Made by a program: the position numbers and the translations under genes
Shown: positions 1 to 10,837 of the stretch, piece after piece
How the letters are laid out: each line of letters starts with the position of its first letter
Position numbering within the stretch: the stretch's first letter is position 1
Assembly: GCA_030429005.1 (NCBI GenBank)
Contig: JAUIDP010000006.1
Span: forward strand, 1-64,000
Source of the DNA: Gammaproteobacteria bacterium
Lineage (GTDB): Bacteria > Pseudomonadota > Gammaproteobacteria > Steroidobacterales > Woeseiaceae
Reading direction: 5' to 3'
Length of the DNA: 64,000 nt
Notes under the pieces: model-generated
The model's input: only the letters and a program-made list of their open reading frames with translations
The model's database searches: none
What the model was told of the DNA's origin: nothing

Positions 1-308
1 CGACTGAAACGGCAGACATTGAACGGCGTCTCGAATGTTTCTGTCGGCAATTCCTGCGGCACGAGGCCGATCCGGGAGCGCGCTTCGCGATAGTCTTTGA
101 CATGATCAAACCCGGCAACGGCAACACTGCCGGCCGTATTCGTGACGATGCCGCAGACGATATTAATGAGGGTCGTCTTGCCTGCGCCGTTGGGGCCCAG
201 CAAGCCGAAGATCTCGCCTTTTTTGATTTCGAGATCCACATCCTTCAGCGCCTGGAAGCCGCCGGCGTAGGTCTTGCTCAGGCCGGAGATACTGATGATC
301 GGTTGCAT
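1..308 (-). CDS. ABC transporter ATP-binding protein (N-terminal part, runs off the window)
   Basis: Reading the complement from the ATG at 308 gives a protein beginning [17 protein letters not shown]. It carries a Walker A motif GPNGAGKT near residue 38 and a Q-loop LVPQE near residue 85, before leaving the window. The spacing and sequence are typical of ATPases that drive ABC-2 type exporters of the YadG kind, where the permease usually follows directly downstream, here outside the window. The signature motif and Walker B lie beyond the edge. The ORF track shows only an antisense shadow here. The ATPase assignment is firm; the transported substrate cannot be told. Confidence 0.85.
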   Translation of the reverse strand, partial: MQPIISISGLSKTYAGGFQALKDVDLEIKKGEIFGLLGPNGAGKTTLINIVCGIVTNTAGSVAVAGFDHVKDYREARSRIGLVPQELPTETFETPFNVCRFS

Positions 309-356
309 AGGCGCAATGGTACTGTAAGCGGCGTGCGGAAGTAACGACCCAACTGT

Positions 357-1352
357 TCAGGTATGCAGCTGGTCGAGGTAAGCGAACAATGCGGCCGAGC
401 CGCCTGTGTGCAGGAACACGATATTGCGGGCACCGTCGAACGCGCCCTTCCTGGTCAGGTCGACAAGGCCGGCCAGCGCCTTGCCGCTGTAAACCGGGTC
501 GAGCAGCAATCCTTCCTGGCGCGCGAGCAATAACAGCGCCTCGTTCATGCCGGTGGTCGGCAGGCCGTAGCCGTCACCGATGTAGTCGCAATTCGCGACG
601 ATATCGTCCCGCGCGACGATGCCGGACTGACCGATCAACTCCGCCGTCTCGCAAGCCAGCGCATAGACTTTCTGCTGTTGCACATCCCGCGCCGCGCTGA
701 CGCCGATTCCCAAGAGCGGCAACTGGCTGCGCATCGCTCGCAGTCCGACTGCGAGCCCGGCCTGGGTCCCGGCACTGCCGGTGGCCGTCACGAGATGGTC
801 GATGACCAGCCCCTGGTCCTCGGCCTGGCCCAGCAGTTCGACAGCGCAGTCAACGTAGCCAAGTGCGCCGGTCGCGTTGGATGCGCCAACGGGAATGACA
901 TACGGTTGGCCGCCGGCCTGTCGAACCTGATCGGCAAGCGACTCCATAGCAGCCACGATGTCCGTGCCAGCCGGGTGCGCCCGCAGGTTTGCGCCGAACA
1001 GTTTGTCGAGCAGGACGTTGCCTGACTGCATGTACGGCTCGGAAGGCTCGGCAAAAGGCTGTTCGAGCAGGACTTCGCACGCCAGTCCCAGCTTGCAGGC
1101 CGCGGCAGCGGTCTGGCGTACGTGATTCGACTGCACGGCACCGGCCGTGATGATCGTATCCGCACCTTCAGCCATCGCGGCGCCGAGCGAGAACTCCAGC
1201 TTGCGGGTCTTGTTGCCGCCGGTTGCGAGACCCGTGCAGTCGTCCCGCTTGATCCAGATGTCGGGTCCGCCCAGTGCCGCGCTCAACCGCGGCAGCGGCT
1301 CCAGCGGCGTCGGCAGGTGGGCCAGCTGCACGCGCGGGAATGTTTCCAGCAT
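357..1352 (-). CDS. dcyD: D-cysteine desulfhydrase / ACC deaminase-like PLP enzyme
   Basis: A 331-residue fold-type II PLP enzyme, the usual length for D-cysteine desulfhydrase, which converts D-cysteine to pyruvate, sulfide and ammonia. The N-terminal stretch [16 protein letters not shown] and the lysine-bearing motif GGNKTRKLE, where the lysine would hold PLP, are visible around residues 15-52. [14 protein letters not shown] and the phosphate-binding [10 protein letters not shown] follow. GGAGAG sits 7-8 bases before the ATG. It lies 77 bases downstream of the aminopeptidase gene on the same strand. ACC deaminases share the fold, so the substrate is a family-level inference. Confidence 0.82.
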   Translation of the reverse strand: MLETFPRVQLAHLPTPLEPLPRLSAALGGPDIWIKRDDCTGLATGGNKTRKLEFSLGAAMAEGADTIITAGAVQSNHVRQTAAAACKLGLACEVLLEQPFAEPSEPYMQSGNVLLDKLFGANLRAHPAGTDIVAAMESLADQVRQAGGQPYVIPVGASNATGALGYVDCAVELLGQAEDQGLVIDHLVTATGSAGTQAGLAVGLRAMRSQLPLLGIGVSAARDVQQQKVYALACETAELIGQSGIVARDDIVANCDYIGDGYGLPTTGMNEALLLLARQEGLLLDPVYSGKALAGLVDLTRKGAFDGARNIVFLHTGGSAALFAYLDQLHT

Positions 1353-1429
1353 GTTATCTCTCCGCGACCGGTTACAGCGGTGAAGCTTACCGGGCCCGCG
1401 GACGGATTGCCTGCCGCGAACAAAACGCC

Positions 1430-4069
1430 TCAGGCGGCTTCGAGGAATTCCCGGACCGAATCGATTTCCCTCGCCCGAAACGCCGCACAGGAGCGCGTTT
1501 CGGATGCCTCTTCGGCGACCGCGTTTTCAATGCCGCCAACAAAGCGCTCCGGTGCCAGGTAGAAGTCGCTGATGGCGTCCACGTTTTCAGCTGAGCAAAG
1601 CATCAACCGGCCGGGTATCTGTGCCAGCTCGCCGTCGGGCAGCAGCGTTCGCAGGTCGCTGTCGTGTTGCATCGCCCAGTCCACGAGCAGTGCATTCAGG
1701 TCTTCGACGACGAACAGCCCGGCCAGCACCATGGCAATCTCCCCGGGCCGCAATTCGTCGCCATTCACGACATAGTCCAGTATTGCCTGCACGGTGTCCG
1801 GGTCGCGGAATGCCGCCAGGCCGCGAACGAATGAACGACGCACATTCGGTGATTCCGCTGCAGCGATGCGCTCACTGTAGGTATCGAACAGATCGCCGGC
1901 ATGCCACCCGGGCAGCGTGCGCAATGCAATATCAACCGCAGTGCTCATCGGTTCTTTCCCCGCCAGGTATCGCCCGACTGTCGTCTCGATCGCCGTACGC
2001 GCCGGCTCATCCTCAGCCTCGAGCGCCAGGAGTGCCAGCACCCGCGGGCGCAGTTCTGTTACTGCATTCGAGTCATCGGATAACGGCGACGTGCCGATAC
2101 GCTGCACGACGGGCCCCAACAGTTTGCTGACAAATGTCGCGTACACCGGTTGCAGCTCCGGCGTAATAAACGTCTGCTGGAATTGCGGCAATTGCGCGAT
2201 CAGCGCACGCAGCACGTCAGCGTCCGAATCCGCGGCGAGCCGCTGCAGGCCGGCGAGGTAGTCATCACCGTCCAGCTGTCCCGCACCGAACAGTGACCAG
2301 AGGTTACTGATCAGCCCCATGCGTTCGCGTACGCTCAGGTGCGTCGCCGCATCGTTCCCTAGACTGGCAAGCATCGCGTCCGGGATGCTCCAGCGAAAAT
2401 AGCCGCGTTGATCCGCATTCGGCAGAATCCACTCGACCGGCTCACCCAGGTCGACAATCTCGCTCGGCTCGTCGATCACCAGGCTGGCCGTCCGGACGGC
2501 ATCGCCAACGACGTAGCGATAACTCAGCGGAATAATCCACTCCTGCTCCACATTGTCGCCGCCTTTGACAATGCGGCTCTGCGAAAACCGGTACCTGCCG
2601 TCGCCGAGATCGTTCACCGTCACCAGCGGCACACCGGGTTGATCGATGTAGCTGGCCATTCCGCCTGCCAGGTCAAATTCCGCGCCGGCATTGATTTCAG
2701 CCCACAAGTCCGCCGCCGCGGCATTCCCGCGACTGAACTTGCGCAGGTAGCGAATCACGCCGTCGCGGAATATCGGCGGCGTCACGGCTTCTTCGAACAT
2801 GCCGAGCACGGCCTTGCCCTTGTAATACGCCAGGAAGACGCCGTCTTCGAAGTTGTCAGTGGCCTTGAAATCGTGGCGAATCGGTTGGGTCGATGCTTCC
2901 TCATCGCCGTCCATGATGAAGAAACGTGTCCGCAGTTCGGGCAATTCGTTGCTGAAGTCCGGGTAGACGGCCGTGGCTGCCTTGTCCGCCATCCAGTCGG
3001 CAAATGATTCGTTGAGCCACAGGTCGTTCCACCATTGCATCGTCACGAGGTTGCCGAACCACTGGTGGGCGAGTTCGTGCGCCGTAATCCGGATCAGTGT
3101 GGCGCGCTGCGCCGCACTGGCGTTCTCGTCGAGCAACAGGAAGAAGTCCGAATAGGTCACTGCGCCCGGGTGCTCCATCGCGCCGGGAAAGGCCAGGTTG
3201 ACCGCGATGAGGTCCAGTTTCTTGAACGGGTACGGCTGGCCGAAGTAATCCTCAAGAAACGCCAGCAACGGCGGCGTCGTTTCCACGGCAGCGGCCGCCA
3301 TGTGTGCCTTGCCCTTCGGCACGGCAACACGACCGGGAATGGACATGCCATCGATCGGCACAAATTCATACGGGCCGACGGCAATGGCGATCAGGTAGGA
3401 AGACAGCGGCGGCGTCGTGTCGAACACCACTGTTTTGCTGCCCCCCTGCTCGGTCACGGACACTTCCGGCGTGTTGGTGATCGGCGTCTGGTCCGCCGGC
3501 ACCGTCAGCGTCAACTGCCAGGGAAACTTGAAGCCCGGCTCATCGAAGCACGGGAACGCCTGGCGTGCATCGATCGCTTCGAACTGGGTGAACAGGTAAT
3601 TTTCGCCATCGATTTCCGTGCGGCTGAGGCCGACGCCGTCAACATTGAAGTCGTTCTGAAATTCGATCGCCAGCTCATAGGTGCCTTTGGCGAAACCACC
3701 TTCCTTCACCAGGGCCAGTATTCCGTGTTCGCCCGATTCGTAGGTGACCGCGACCGGCGAACCGTCGGCAGTCAGCTGCAGACCCGTGATGTCCATGTCC
3801 TCTGCGTGCAGCCGGATACTCGGCGAGTCAGCCATTACCTCGAGCGTAATCACGGTACTGCCTGAATAGTCGGTCCTGGCCGGATCAACATTCAGCGACA
3901 CCTGTTGTGCAACCGGCGCGATATCGGCAGAGAGCCGGTAGGGGTCGCCGACCACATCGCTGGCCTCGGCGACCGGAGCCTGCTTGATTGCCGGAGTCGT
4001 GTCCTCGCCGGCGCCGCAGGCGCTCAACAGGGTCGCGGCCGCACAAGCCACGAGCACGAAGAATTTCAT
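1430..4069 (-). CDS. M1 family metallo-aminopeptidase, lipoprotein (ERAP/PepN-like)
   Basis: An 879-residue zinc aminopeptidase that should trim N-terminal residues from peptides. The signal peptide ends in a lipobox (LLSAC, Cys 18), so it is probably a periplasm-facing lipoprotein, unlike cytoplasmic PepN. The exopeptidase motif GAMEH lies near residue 296. The zinc motif HELAH is near residue 331, with the third ligand in NESF about 19 residues later. The C-terminal 350 residues match the helical ERAP1-like region in position and composition. The length is normal for the family. It precedes dcyD on the same strand. The peptidase class is certain; peptide scavenging is inferred from location. 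Confidence 0.92.
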   Translation of the reverse strand: MKFFVLVACAAATLLSACGAGEDTTPAIKQAPVAEASDVVGDPYRLSADIAPVAQQVSLNVDPARTDYSGSTVITLEVMADSPSIRLHAEDMDITGLQLTADGSPVAVTYESGEHGILALVKEGGFAKGTYELAIEFQNDFNVDGVGLSRTEIDGENYLFTQFEAIDARQAFPCFDEPGFKFPWQLTLTVPADQTPITNTPEVSVTEQGGSKTVVFDTTPPLSSYLIAIAVGPYEFVPIDGMSIPGRVAVPKGKAHMAAAAVETTPPLLAFLEDYFGQPYPFKKLDLIAVNLAFPGAMEHPGAVTYSDFFLLLDENASAAQRATLIRITAHELAHQWFGNLVTMQWWNDLWLNESFADWMADKAATAVYPDFSNELPELRTRFFIMDGDEEASTQPIRHDFKATDNFEDGVFLAYYKGKAVLGMFEEAVTPPIFRDGVIRYLRKFSRGNAAAADLWAEINAGAEFDLAGGMASYIDQPGVPLVTVNDLGDGRYRFSQSRIVKGGDNVEQEWIIPLSYRYVVGDAVRTASLVIDEPSEIVDLGEPVEWILPNADQRGYFRWSIPDAMLASLGNDAATHLSVRERMGLISNLWSLFGAGQLDGDDYLAGLQRLAADSDADVLRALIAQLPQFQQTFITPELQPVYATFVSKLLGPVVQRIGTSPLSDDSNAVTELRPRVLALLALEAEDEPARTAIETTVGRYLAGKEPMSTAVDIALRTLPGWHAGDLFDTYSERIAAAESPNVRRSFVRGLAAFRDPDTVQAILDYVVNGDELRPGEIAMVLAGLFVVEDLNALLVDWAMQHDSDLRTLLPDGELAQIPGRLMLCSAENVDAISDFYLAPERFVGGIENAVAEEASETRSCAAFRAREIDSVREFLEAA

Positions 4070-4152
4070 AGCTGTTCCCCTGGAACTTCAGTATTGAAGG
4101 GTTCTTGTTGTCTTTCTATGATGCGTGCAGGACCCGAATAGTTGCATTAATC

Positions 4153-5376
4153 CTACTTGCCCGCAGCCGCCTTGCCCCTGCGGGCTTCCAGTGACCCGTC
4201 GACCGTCCGCATCAGCTGCGATGACTCGAGGTCGACCCGGTTTCGGCCGGCTCGCTTGGACCGGTACAGGGCGCGATCCGCCTTGATGATCACGTCGGTG
4301 AGACAGGTGTCCTTGTCGCTGATCGCAGCCACGCCGAAGCTGGCCGTCATGACAATTTGCTGGCCACCGCAGACCAGCGGAGACGACGCCATGCTGACAC
4401 AAAGCCTGTCGGCGACGGCGATCGCCTCGCGAATGCCCGTTCGCGGCAGGACCAGCACAAACTCCTCGCCGCCGATTCTCGCAACGATGTCTTCGACGCG
4501 CCGGTCGACGCGCAACATGTCAGCGAAATGCTGCAATGCCCGGTCACCGATTGCATGGCCAAACTCGTCGTTCACCGATTTGAAGTGATCGATGTCTGCG
4601 GCGATGACGGATACGTCGCTGCGGCTGCGCCGCGCATTGGCATAGGCAACGGCGGCCTGCTCGCCGAATCCACGGCGATTGTACAGCCCGGTCAGCCCGT
4701 CGCGGACAGCGATTTCACGCATATCCTCGTACAGGTCCGACGCCAGCATGAAGATAACGAACATACCCATGCCGACCAGGCCGGCGGGCCGCAATAACAT
4801 GCTCGGATGCGAAAACATCTGCGCCAGGACGACGTCCGGGTCCGGCCCCAGGCCGTACAGGAACGCGGCCGTCGGCAATTGCGCGACAGCGAACAGCGTC
4901 ATCGATGCAGCCGACGCCCATTCTGCCGGCCGCGTGTGCCGACGATGACGCACGACCATCAGCGAGGCAAGCAACAGACTGACGGCGCTGGTCAGCGGAA
5001 AAATCGCTGCGCTCAGGCCGGTATTGCGGGAAACCAGCGTGGTCCACACGATGGCGGAATAAACAACCAGCGTCACCGGCCAGAGGTTTTTCGGCAGGAA
5101 GCTGCACTGGCTGCGCTGGCAGTGGCCCCGCAACGCCAGCGTCAGGGTTGCGAGCGCGAAGGCATTGGCCACGAGCCAGTAGGTTTCGAAATTCGGGAAT
5201 CTGCCGGCACTCAGGTGCACGCACCAGTAAACCGTCAGCGAAGCGAACGCCAGGGCCCAGCGCAGCGCCCACGGTTTCTCGCCAAGCGTCTTCCAGGACA
5301 TGTAGAAGACGATTGCGATCATCAGGCTCACCACGCCCAGCGCAGCCTGGATGTACGTAACGGCTGACGTGTCCAT
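4153..5376 (-). CDS. membrane-anchored diguanylate cyclase (GGDEF domain)
   Basis: A 407-residue protein with an N-terminal block of about six hydrophobic helices (residues 1-205) followed by a C-terminal GGDEF domain. The domain starts at RDGLTGLYNRRGF and carries the active-site signature GGEEF near residue 300, preceded at the canonical distance by RVED, an intact RxxD product-inhibition site. It should therefore make cyclic-di-GMP from two GTP and be feedback-inhibited. The membrane part resembles seven-helix sensory modules, but the signal is unknown. It stands alone, with about 80 bases to the aminopeptidase gene downstream. Confidence 0.92.
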   Translation of the reverse strand: MDTSAVTYIQAALGVVSLMIAIVFYMSWKTLGEKPWALRWALAFASLTVYWCVHLSAGRFPNFETYWLVANAFALATLTLALRGHCQRSQCSFLPKNLWPVTLVVYSAIVWTTLVSRNTGLSAAIFPLTSAVSLLLASLMVVRHRRHTRPAEWASAASMTLFAVAQLPTAAFLYGLGPDPDVVLAQMFSHPSMLLRPAGLVGMGMFVIFMLASDLYEDMREIAVRDGLTGLYNRRGFGEQAAVAYANARRSRSDVSVIAADIDHFKSVNDEFGHAIGDRALQHFADMLRVDRRVEDIVARIGGEEFVLVLPRTGIREAIAVADRLCVSMASSPLVCGGQQIVMTASFGVAAISDKDTCLTDVIIKADRALYRSKRAGRNRVDLESSQLMRTVDGSLEARRGKAAAGK

Positions 5377-5490
5377 GCTTATAACTTATCCCTATATGCC
5401 ATGCCATTTTGCCAATTCATCGGCGGCATAATGTTGACGCAGGACACGTTTTTTAGCAGGCCGGATATTTTGTGCAGGTGCACCATGCAG

Positions 5491-5518
5491 AAAAAAGCCC
5501 GGCAGGTGCCGGGCTTCT
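5491..5518 (-). terminator. rho-independent terminator after the ompW-like gene
   Basis: On the minus strand the stem AAGCCCGGC / GCCGGGCTT with a 4-base loop is followed by a run of T residues. It lies about 25 bases beyond the stop codon of the OmpW-like gene. It would end the long glyoxylate/molybdate transcript. Confidence 0.85.
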
Positions 5519-5543
5519 GATCGTACCGGGTCGATACCGGCGC

Positions 5544-6197
5544 CTAGAAGCGCCAGGTCAACTCGGCGCGAATGGCATCCAGGCTGGCGTCATCGGTCGA
5601 CTGGCTCGTATCGATCTCGAGCACGCCATAGCTGGCCTTCAGCGTCATACCGTTGTCCATGTCCCAGCGCAGGCCGACCGCGTAGTTGTAGGACTCCTGG
5701 GTCTTGCCATAGGTGCTGTAAAACGTATCGCAGACATAGCCCCACCACGGATCCCACCAGCACCCGGTAACCGGCGGCTGGTCGACGATGTTGGAATCGA
5801 TGTCCGCCCAGCCGAGGCCGGCCTCAACGTACGGCGTGATGGGACCATCGATGATGTTCCAGGTCGCTTTCAGGTTGACTCCGAAGACATCGAGCTCGTA
5901 GTTGACGGTCTGCGGGTCCTCGGTCGGGTCCGCCGGCACGAACACGGCCGAATAGTCGGGTTGATTCCAAGTGAACTCACCACCAAGTGCGAAGTGATTG
6001 TTCAGGTTGTAGCTCAGCGAAAAGCCGAAGCCGGTGGAACTGTCCACGTCCAGCGACGAGCCATTGCTGCCATTGAGGTTTTCCGATCCCAGGTTGTTCA
6101 GCAACACGCCGAACTCCCACATGTTTGACCGATCCTGTTGTGCCAGCGCGGTTGTCGAAAACACCAGCGCGGTCACGAGAACAATTATGCGACTCAT
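5544..6197 (-). CDS. OmpW-like outer-membrane beta-barrel protein
   Basis: A 217-residue protein with a clean Sec signal peptide ending TTALAQ. It has alternating amphipathic strands and a C-terminal aromatic residue (ELTWRF) as expected for BamA-inserted barrels. Strand patterns such as FGFSLSYNLNNHFALGGEFTW and the size fit eight-stranded OmpW or OmpA-like small barrels. Its ATG overlaps the modC stop codon (ATGA), so it is translationally coupled to the molybdate transporter, an unusual partner. A terminator follows. The barrel call is strong; any role in oxyanion passage is inference from the coupling alone. Confidence 0.78.
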   Translation of the reverse strand: MSRIIVLVTALVFSTTALAQQDRSNMWEFGVLLNNLGSENLNGSNGSSLDVDSSTGFGFSLSYNLNNHFALGGEFTWNQPDYSAVFVPADPTEDPQTVNYELDVFGVNLKATWNIIDGPITPYVEAGLGWADIDSNIVDQPPVTGCWWDPWWGYVCDTFYSTYGKTQESYNYAVGLRWDMDNGMTLKASYGVLEIDTSQSTDDASLDAIRAELTWRF

Positions 6198-7294
6198 TTT
6201 TCTGCTTCTCCGGTTTGCGGGCCACGCACGGCGGCCGCTTTAATTTGCGCAACCACGGTGTCGCCCGGTTGCAACTCCAATTCCTCAAGCGACCGCCGCG
6301 TAATTCTTGCGACGAGCCGCTCCTGCCCAACCGCCAGTTTTACCAGCTGGGTCGGTCCGCGCGTATCCTGAACATCCTCTATGACAACTTCAAGTAGATT
6401 CAGGATCGTCGACCGAACTGCCCTGTCACGGTTCAGGCTGACATCGCTGGCCCGAATTCTTAGGCGCAATGCATCGCCTTTGGTTCCCAGGATACCCGGC
6501 AGCCACAAGCGGCCACCGGTGAATTCAATCTCGGTCAGCTCGTATTCCGCATCGAATCCGGCAATCGTACCGGCGATGACCGAACTCGCCTCGTCGCCAG
6601 CCAGCGCCGGGATATTAAGGTCAACCAGCACAGACTGCAATGCGCCGGACGCGGCGAGGCGGCCATCGTCCAGTACCAGCAGGTGATCGCAGAGGCGGCA
6701 GATTTCGTCGATGTTGTGACTGACGTAAATCACCGGTAGCGACAACTCTGCGGGCAGGCGCTCGAGAAACGGCAGGATCTCGGCCTTGCGTGCATCGTCC
6801 AGCGATGCCAGTGGCTCATCCATCAGCACGAACCGCGGCGAACGCAGCAATGCCCGCGCGATCGCGACACGCTGCGCTTCGCCACCCGACAGCCCGGCGG
6901 GCCGTCGCTGCAACAGGTCGCCGAGCCCCAGCAACTGAACGACGGCGTCGATCGCGACGCCGTCATCGCGCCTGCGCCGTCGCCAGCCGTACTCGATGTT
7001 CTCGCGCACCGTCAGGTGCGAAAACAGCCGCGGCTCCTGGAACACGTAGGCAATTTCGCGCTGGTTGGCCGGCAGGCTGTAGCCCGGGCCCTGCCAGCGC
7101 TGGCCATCGACCACGAGTTCGCCCTCATCTGCTTGCTCGAGGCCGGCAATACAGCGCAATAATGTCGTCTTGCCGGCACCCGATGCACCGTAGACGCCGG
7201 TCACACCCTGCAATGGAATTTCCGCCGCGATATCGAGGGCGAAACCGCTGCGCGCGAGGGCGTACCGCAGCCGGATCTGCTGATTGCCGCTCAT
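6194..7294 (-). CDS. modC: molybdate ABC transporter ATP-binding protein
   Basis: The 366-residue cytoplasmic ATPase of the molybdate/tungstate importer. Walker A is GASGAGKT (about residue 36), the signature is LSGGEAQR, and Walker B is VLMDEP. The C-terminal TOBE/Mop-like domain (residues 290-355) is the oxyanion-binding regulatory domain typical of ModC. The start overlaps the modB stop (ATGA), and the stop overlaps the start of the OmpW-like gene. Sulfate transporter ATPases are close relatives, but the modA-modB neighbours and the Mop-type tail favour molybdate. Confidence 0.93.
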   Translation of the reverse strand: MSGNQQIRLRYALARSGFALDIAAEIPLQGVTGVYGASGAGKTTLLRCIAGLEQADEGELVVDGQRWQGPGYSLPANQREIAYVFQEPRLFSHLTVRENIEYGWRRRRRDDGVAIDAVVQLLGLGDLLQRRPAGLSGGEAQRVAIARALLRSPRFVLMDEPLASLDDARKAEILPFLERLPAELSLPVIYVSHNIDEICRLCDHLLVLDDGRLAASGALQSVLVDLNIPALAGDEASSVIAGTIAGFDAEYELTEIEFTGGRLWLPGILGTKGDALRLRIRASDVSLNRDRAVRSTILNLLEVVIEDVQDTRGPTQLVKLAVGQERLVARITRRSLEELELQPGDTVVAQIKAAAVRGPQTGEAEK

Positions 7295-7953
7295 GTCGTC
7301 CGCCAGCGCCGGTTGATGACAAACATCGCCAGCAGCACGAAGAAGGCAAACAACAACAACAGCATCGAAAGTTGATGCGCCGCTGCGTAGTTCAGTGATT
7401 CGACCTGGTCATAGATGTCGATGGCGATGACGCGGGTTTCACCGGGTATGTTGCCGCCAACCATCAGCACGACACCGAACTCGCCGAGCGTATGGGCGAA
7501 AGTCAGCACGGCTGCGTTCAGGTAACCGCGCAGCGATTGCGGCAGTGCGATCGAGAAAAATGCGTCGCGATGGCTTGCTCCCAGCGTCCAGGCCGCTTCC
7601 AGGTCGCTGTTGCGCACCGACTCGAACGCACTCATGACCGGCTGCACGGCGAACGGCAGGCTATAGATGCAGGAGGCGATGACGAGGCCGGTGAAGGAAA
7701 AGGTCAGCGCGCTGCCAGTGAGCTCCAGCCACCATGACCCGACCGCACCGGCCGGACCCAGCAACACCAGCAGGTAGAAGCCCATGACGGTCGGGGGCAG
7801 AACGATCGGCAGTGCGACGACACTCTGGATCACCGGGCGCATCGGCGAGCGCGTCCAGGCGAGCCACCAGCCAAGCGGCGTCGCGATGAGCAGCAACAGC
7901 AGCATCGTCACCGTCGCCAGTTGTACCGACAGCCAGAGCGGGCCCAGGTCCAT
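7291..7953 (-). CDS. modB: molybdate ABC transporter permease
   Basis: A 220-residue inner-membrane permease with about five transmembrane helices. The EAA loop is recognisable as EAAWTLGASHRDAFFSIALP around residues 140-160, the contact site for ModC. ALPIVLPPTVMGFYLL is characteristic of ModB/CysT-type permeases. The ATG abuts the modA stop directly and the stop overlaps the modC start. Its length matches the family. Confidence 0.93.
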   Translation of the reverse strand: MDLGPLWLSVQLATVTMLLLLLIATPLGWWLAWTRSPMRPVIQSVVALPIVLPPTVMGFYLLVLLGPAGAVGSWWLELTGSALTFSFTGLVIASCIYSLPFAVQPVMSAFESVRNSDLEAAWTLGASHRDAFFSIALPQSLRGYLNAAVLTFAHTLGEFGVVLMVGGNIPGETRVIAIDIYDQVESLNYAAAHQLSMLLLLFAFFVLLAMFVINRRWRTT

Positions 7954-8694
7954 TTACGGCAATCCGTATCCCATGCGGCGAATTGTGTCACGCGTGCGCG
8001 GTTGCTGCAGGTACTCCAGGAATTCGAGAGCGGCTGGCTTGTCGGCAGCCCGTTGCAGCAGCACGGCCTGCTGTTCGATGCGACTGTAGGTTTCCTCCGG
8101 GATGATGCGCGAGCAGCTGGCATTCGCAAGGCGCGGGTCCAGTGCCTGCGAGCGGGCGACGATGGCGTAGCGTGCGTTCGAGGTCACGGCGAAATGCAGT
8201 GCTTGCGCGACGTTTTCGCCATAGACGACCTGCGACGAAATGCGCTCCCAGCTTCCGGTCAGCTCCAGGAACTCCATGGCCGCCCGCCCGTATGGCGCAG
8301 TGTTCGGATTGGCGATGGCCAGTCGCGCATCGCCGAGATCCTGCAGCATCAGCGAACACTCGCTGTCTGCCGCCTGGCTCGAGAACAGGACCAGCATCCC
8401 GAGCGCATAGGTGAACCGCGAGCCTGGGACGCCATGGCCACTTTGCTCGACTCGCCGGGGGCTGTCGCTGTCCGCGGCCAGGAAAATATCGTACGGCGCA
8501 CCGTTGACAACCTGGGCGTGCAGTTTTCCGGTCGAGCCGGGGCTGATGCGCACTTCGTGGCCGGTATCGGCGCTGAATGCGGCGGCGATCTGTTCGGCTG
8601 CAGGCACGAAATTGCTCGCCACGGCCAGCGTCAGCGTATCGGCGTGCGCCGCCTGCAGACAACAGGCGGCAAGCGCGATCAGCGCTACGCGCAC
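7954..8694 (-). CDS. modA: periplasmic molybdate-binding protein
   Basis: A 246-residue solute-binding protein with a signal peptide ending QAAHA. It has the family pattern [19 protein letters not shown], then GSTGKL and [12 protein letters not shown], the loops that hold the tetrahedral oxyanion. It starts at a GTG that overlaps the last 10 bases of glcB and has no good ribosome site of its own, so translation probably depends on coupling to glcB. No modE-like regulator is present nearby. Confidence 0.92.
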   Translation of the reverse strand: MRVALIALAACCLQAAHADTLTLAVASNFVPAAEQIAAAFSADTGHEVRISPGSTGKLHAQVVNGAPYDIFLAADSDSPRRVEQSGHGVPGSRFTYALGMLVLFSSQAADSECSLMLQDLGDARLAIANPNTAPYGRAAMEFLELTGSWERISSQVVYGENVAQALHFAVTSNARYAIVARSQALDPRLANASCSRIIPEETYSRIEQQAVLLQRAADKPAALEFLEYLQQPRTRDTIRRMGYGLP

Positions 8695-10817
8695 CGCAGT
8701 TGCGCTTTGCGACGGCGGCGATGTGCGTGCAGCAACGGTTCCGTGTAGCCGTTCGGTTGCTCGCCACCCCTGAAGACCAGGTCACAGGCTGCCGCGAACG
8801 CGACGCTGTTGTCGAAATCGTCACTCATGCGCACATATAAAGGGTCGCCGGCATTTTGCTCATCGACAACCGCCGCCATGCGACGCAGGGTTTCCAGTAC
8901 CTGCTCCCTGTCGGTGATGCCGTGCAACAGCCAGTTGGCAATGTGCTGGCTCGAGATGCGCAAGGTCGCACGGTCCTCCATCAGGCCGACATTCGATATG
9001 TCCGGCACCTTCGAACAACCGACGCCCTGGTCGATCCAGCGCACAACGTAACCCAGGATTCCCTGGGCGTTGTTGTCGAGTTCCTGCTGGACCTGCCGTG
9101 CTGAAATCCCGGCCAGGTCAGACAGCGGCGGCGTCAGGATCGCATCGAGACTCGCGAGCTCCCGGCTTGCAAGCTGCTGCTGCCGTTGCCGTACATCCAC
9201 GGCATGGTAGTGCATCGCATGCAGCGTCGCCGCTGTTGGTGACGGCACCCAGGCACAGTTGGCGCCCGCTTCCGGGTGCGCCTGCTTGGTCGCCATCATC
9301 TGCCGCATCTCGTCCGGCTTCGGCCACATCCCCTTGCCGATCTGCGCCTTGCCCGGCAATCCGCAGCGTATGCCGACATCGACGTTCCAGTCTTCGTAGG
9401 CATTGATCCAGGGCTCGCGCTTGATTGCCTCCTTGGGCAAGACCGAACCGGCATGCATGCTGGTGTGGATTTCATCACCGGTGCGATCGAGAAAGCCGGT
9501 ATTGATAAAGACCAGGCGTTCGGCAACCGCGCGAATGCATTCACCAAGATTTACCGTCGTGCGCCGCTCCTCGTCCATGACGCCCACCTTGAGCGTGTTG
9601 CGTGGCAGGCCGTGCAGGTCCTCGACACGCGCAAACAGCGTGTCCGTGAACGCCGCTTCTTCGGGACCGTGCATCTTGGGCTTGACGATATAGACGCTGC
9701 CACTGCGGCTGTTTGGCAGGCGCTCGGTTTGCCGGTTGTTGGCGATGGAACAGGCGGACGTAATGACCGCGTCCAGGATGCCTTCGAACACCTCGTCGCC
9801 GTTGCGATCGAGAATCGCATCGGTCTGCATCAGGTGCCCGACGTTTCGCACCAGCAGCAGGCTGCGCCCGGGCAGTACCAGTTCGCTGCCATCGGGCGCC
9901 GTGTAGCGGCGATCGCCGTTCAGTTTGCGCTCGAGTGTGCCGTCGCCCTTGCTGAAGGTCGCACTCAGGTCGCCGCGCATCAGCCCGAGCCAGTTGCGAT
10001 AGACGACCACCTTGTCCTCGGCATCGACAGCGGCGACCGAGTCTTCGCAGTCCTGGATCGTGGTGACGGCGGACTCGAGAATGACATCGCTGATGTTGCC
10101 CGGGGCGTCACGGCCTATGACATGTTCCGGGTCCGTCCGGATTTCGATATGCAGGTTGTTGTTGCGGAACAGGTACGACTTGCGCGAGCCCTGTTCGTGC
10201 TTGCCGACGTAGCTCGGAGCCGCTTCGTATGCATCGCGGTTGCCGTCTGCATGGCTGCCGGCGGGCAGCGGAATCGCGCGGTCGAGAAACTCGGCAGCGT
10301 ACGCAATGACCGCCGCGCCGCGCGTCGGATTGTACGCGCCGCCGCGTTCGCAGCCGTCGTCCTCGGCAATCACATCAGTGCCATACAATGCGTCATACAG
10401 GCTGCCCCAGCGGGCATTCGCCGCGTTCAGTGCAAACCGTGCGTTGCTGACCGGGACGACCAGCTGCGGCCCGGCAATGTCTGCAATCTCGGCATCGACA
10501 TTCTCAGTCGTGATCCGGAACGGCTCGCCGGCATCGACCAGGTAGCCGATGGCGCGCAGGAAACTGACATATTCCTGGTGATCCAGCGGCGTGCCGGCCC
10601 TGGCCTTGTGCCACTCGTCGATTTGCTGTTGCATGGCATCGCGCTTTGCCAACAGCTCGCGATTGACCGGCGTCAGCTCGTCGATGATGGTTTCGAGGCC
10701 GGACCAGAACGTATCTGCATCCAGGCCGGTAGCGGGCAGCAATTCGTCAGCGACGAAGTCGTAAAACTCCGGGTCAACCTGGAGGCTGCCGATTTTCCTG
10801 TTCTCCGATGGTGCCAT
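8685..10817 (-). CDS. glcB: malate synthase G
   Basis: A 710-residue enzyme that condenses glyoxylate with acetyl-CoA to malate, completing the glyoxylate shunt. Near-continuous similarity to the E. coli G isoform is visible: [51 protein letters not shown], the catalytic-loop region [16 protein letters not shown] and [10 protein letters not shown]. The ORF track opens at a TTG (10835), but GGAGGG precedes the ATG at 10817 at the right distance, so that start is preferred. It lies 20 bases after aceA. Confidence 0.97.
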   Translation of the reverse strand: MAPSENRKIGSLQVDPEFYDFVADELLPATGLDADTFWSGLETIIDELTPVNRELLAKRDAMQQQIDEWHKARAGTPLDHQEYVSFLRAIGYLVDAGEPFRITTENVDAEIADIAGPQLVVPVSNARFALNAANARWGSLYDALYGTDVIAEDDGCERGGAYNPTRGAAVIAYAAEFLDRAIPLPAGSHADGNRDAYEAAPSYVGKHEQGSRKSYLFRNNNLHIEIRTDPEHVIGRDAPGNISDVILESAVTTIQDCEDSVAAVDAEDKVVVYRNWLGLMRGDLSATFSKGDGTLERKLNGDRRYTAPDGSELVLPGRSLLLVRNVGHLMQTDAILDRNGDEVFEGILDAVITSACSIANNRQTERLPNSRSGSVYIVKPKMHGPEEAAFTDTLFARVEDLHGLPRNTLKVGVMDEERRTTVNLGECIRAVAERLVFINTGFLDRTGDEIHTSMHAGSVLPKEAIKREPWINAYEDWNVDVGIRCGLPGKAQIGKGMWPKPDEMRQMMATKQAHPEAGANCAWVPSPTAATLHAMHYHAVDVRQRQQQLASRELASLDAILTPPLSDLAGISARQVQQELDNNAQGILGYVVRWIDQGVGCSKVPDISNVGLMEDRATLRISSQHIANWLLHGITDREQVLETLRRMAAVVDEQNAGDPLYVRMSDDFDNSVAFAAACDLVFRGGEQPNGYTEPLLHAHRRRRKAQLRCA

Positions 10818-10837
10818 CGGCAGCCCTCCGGTCAATG

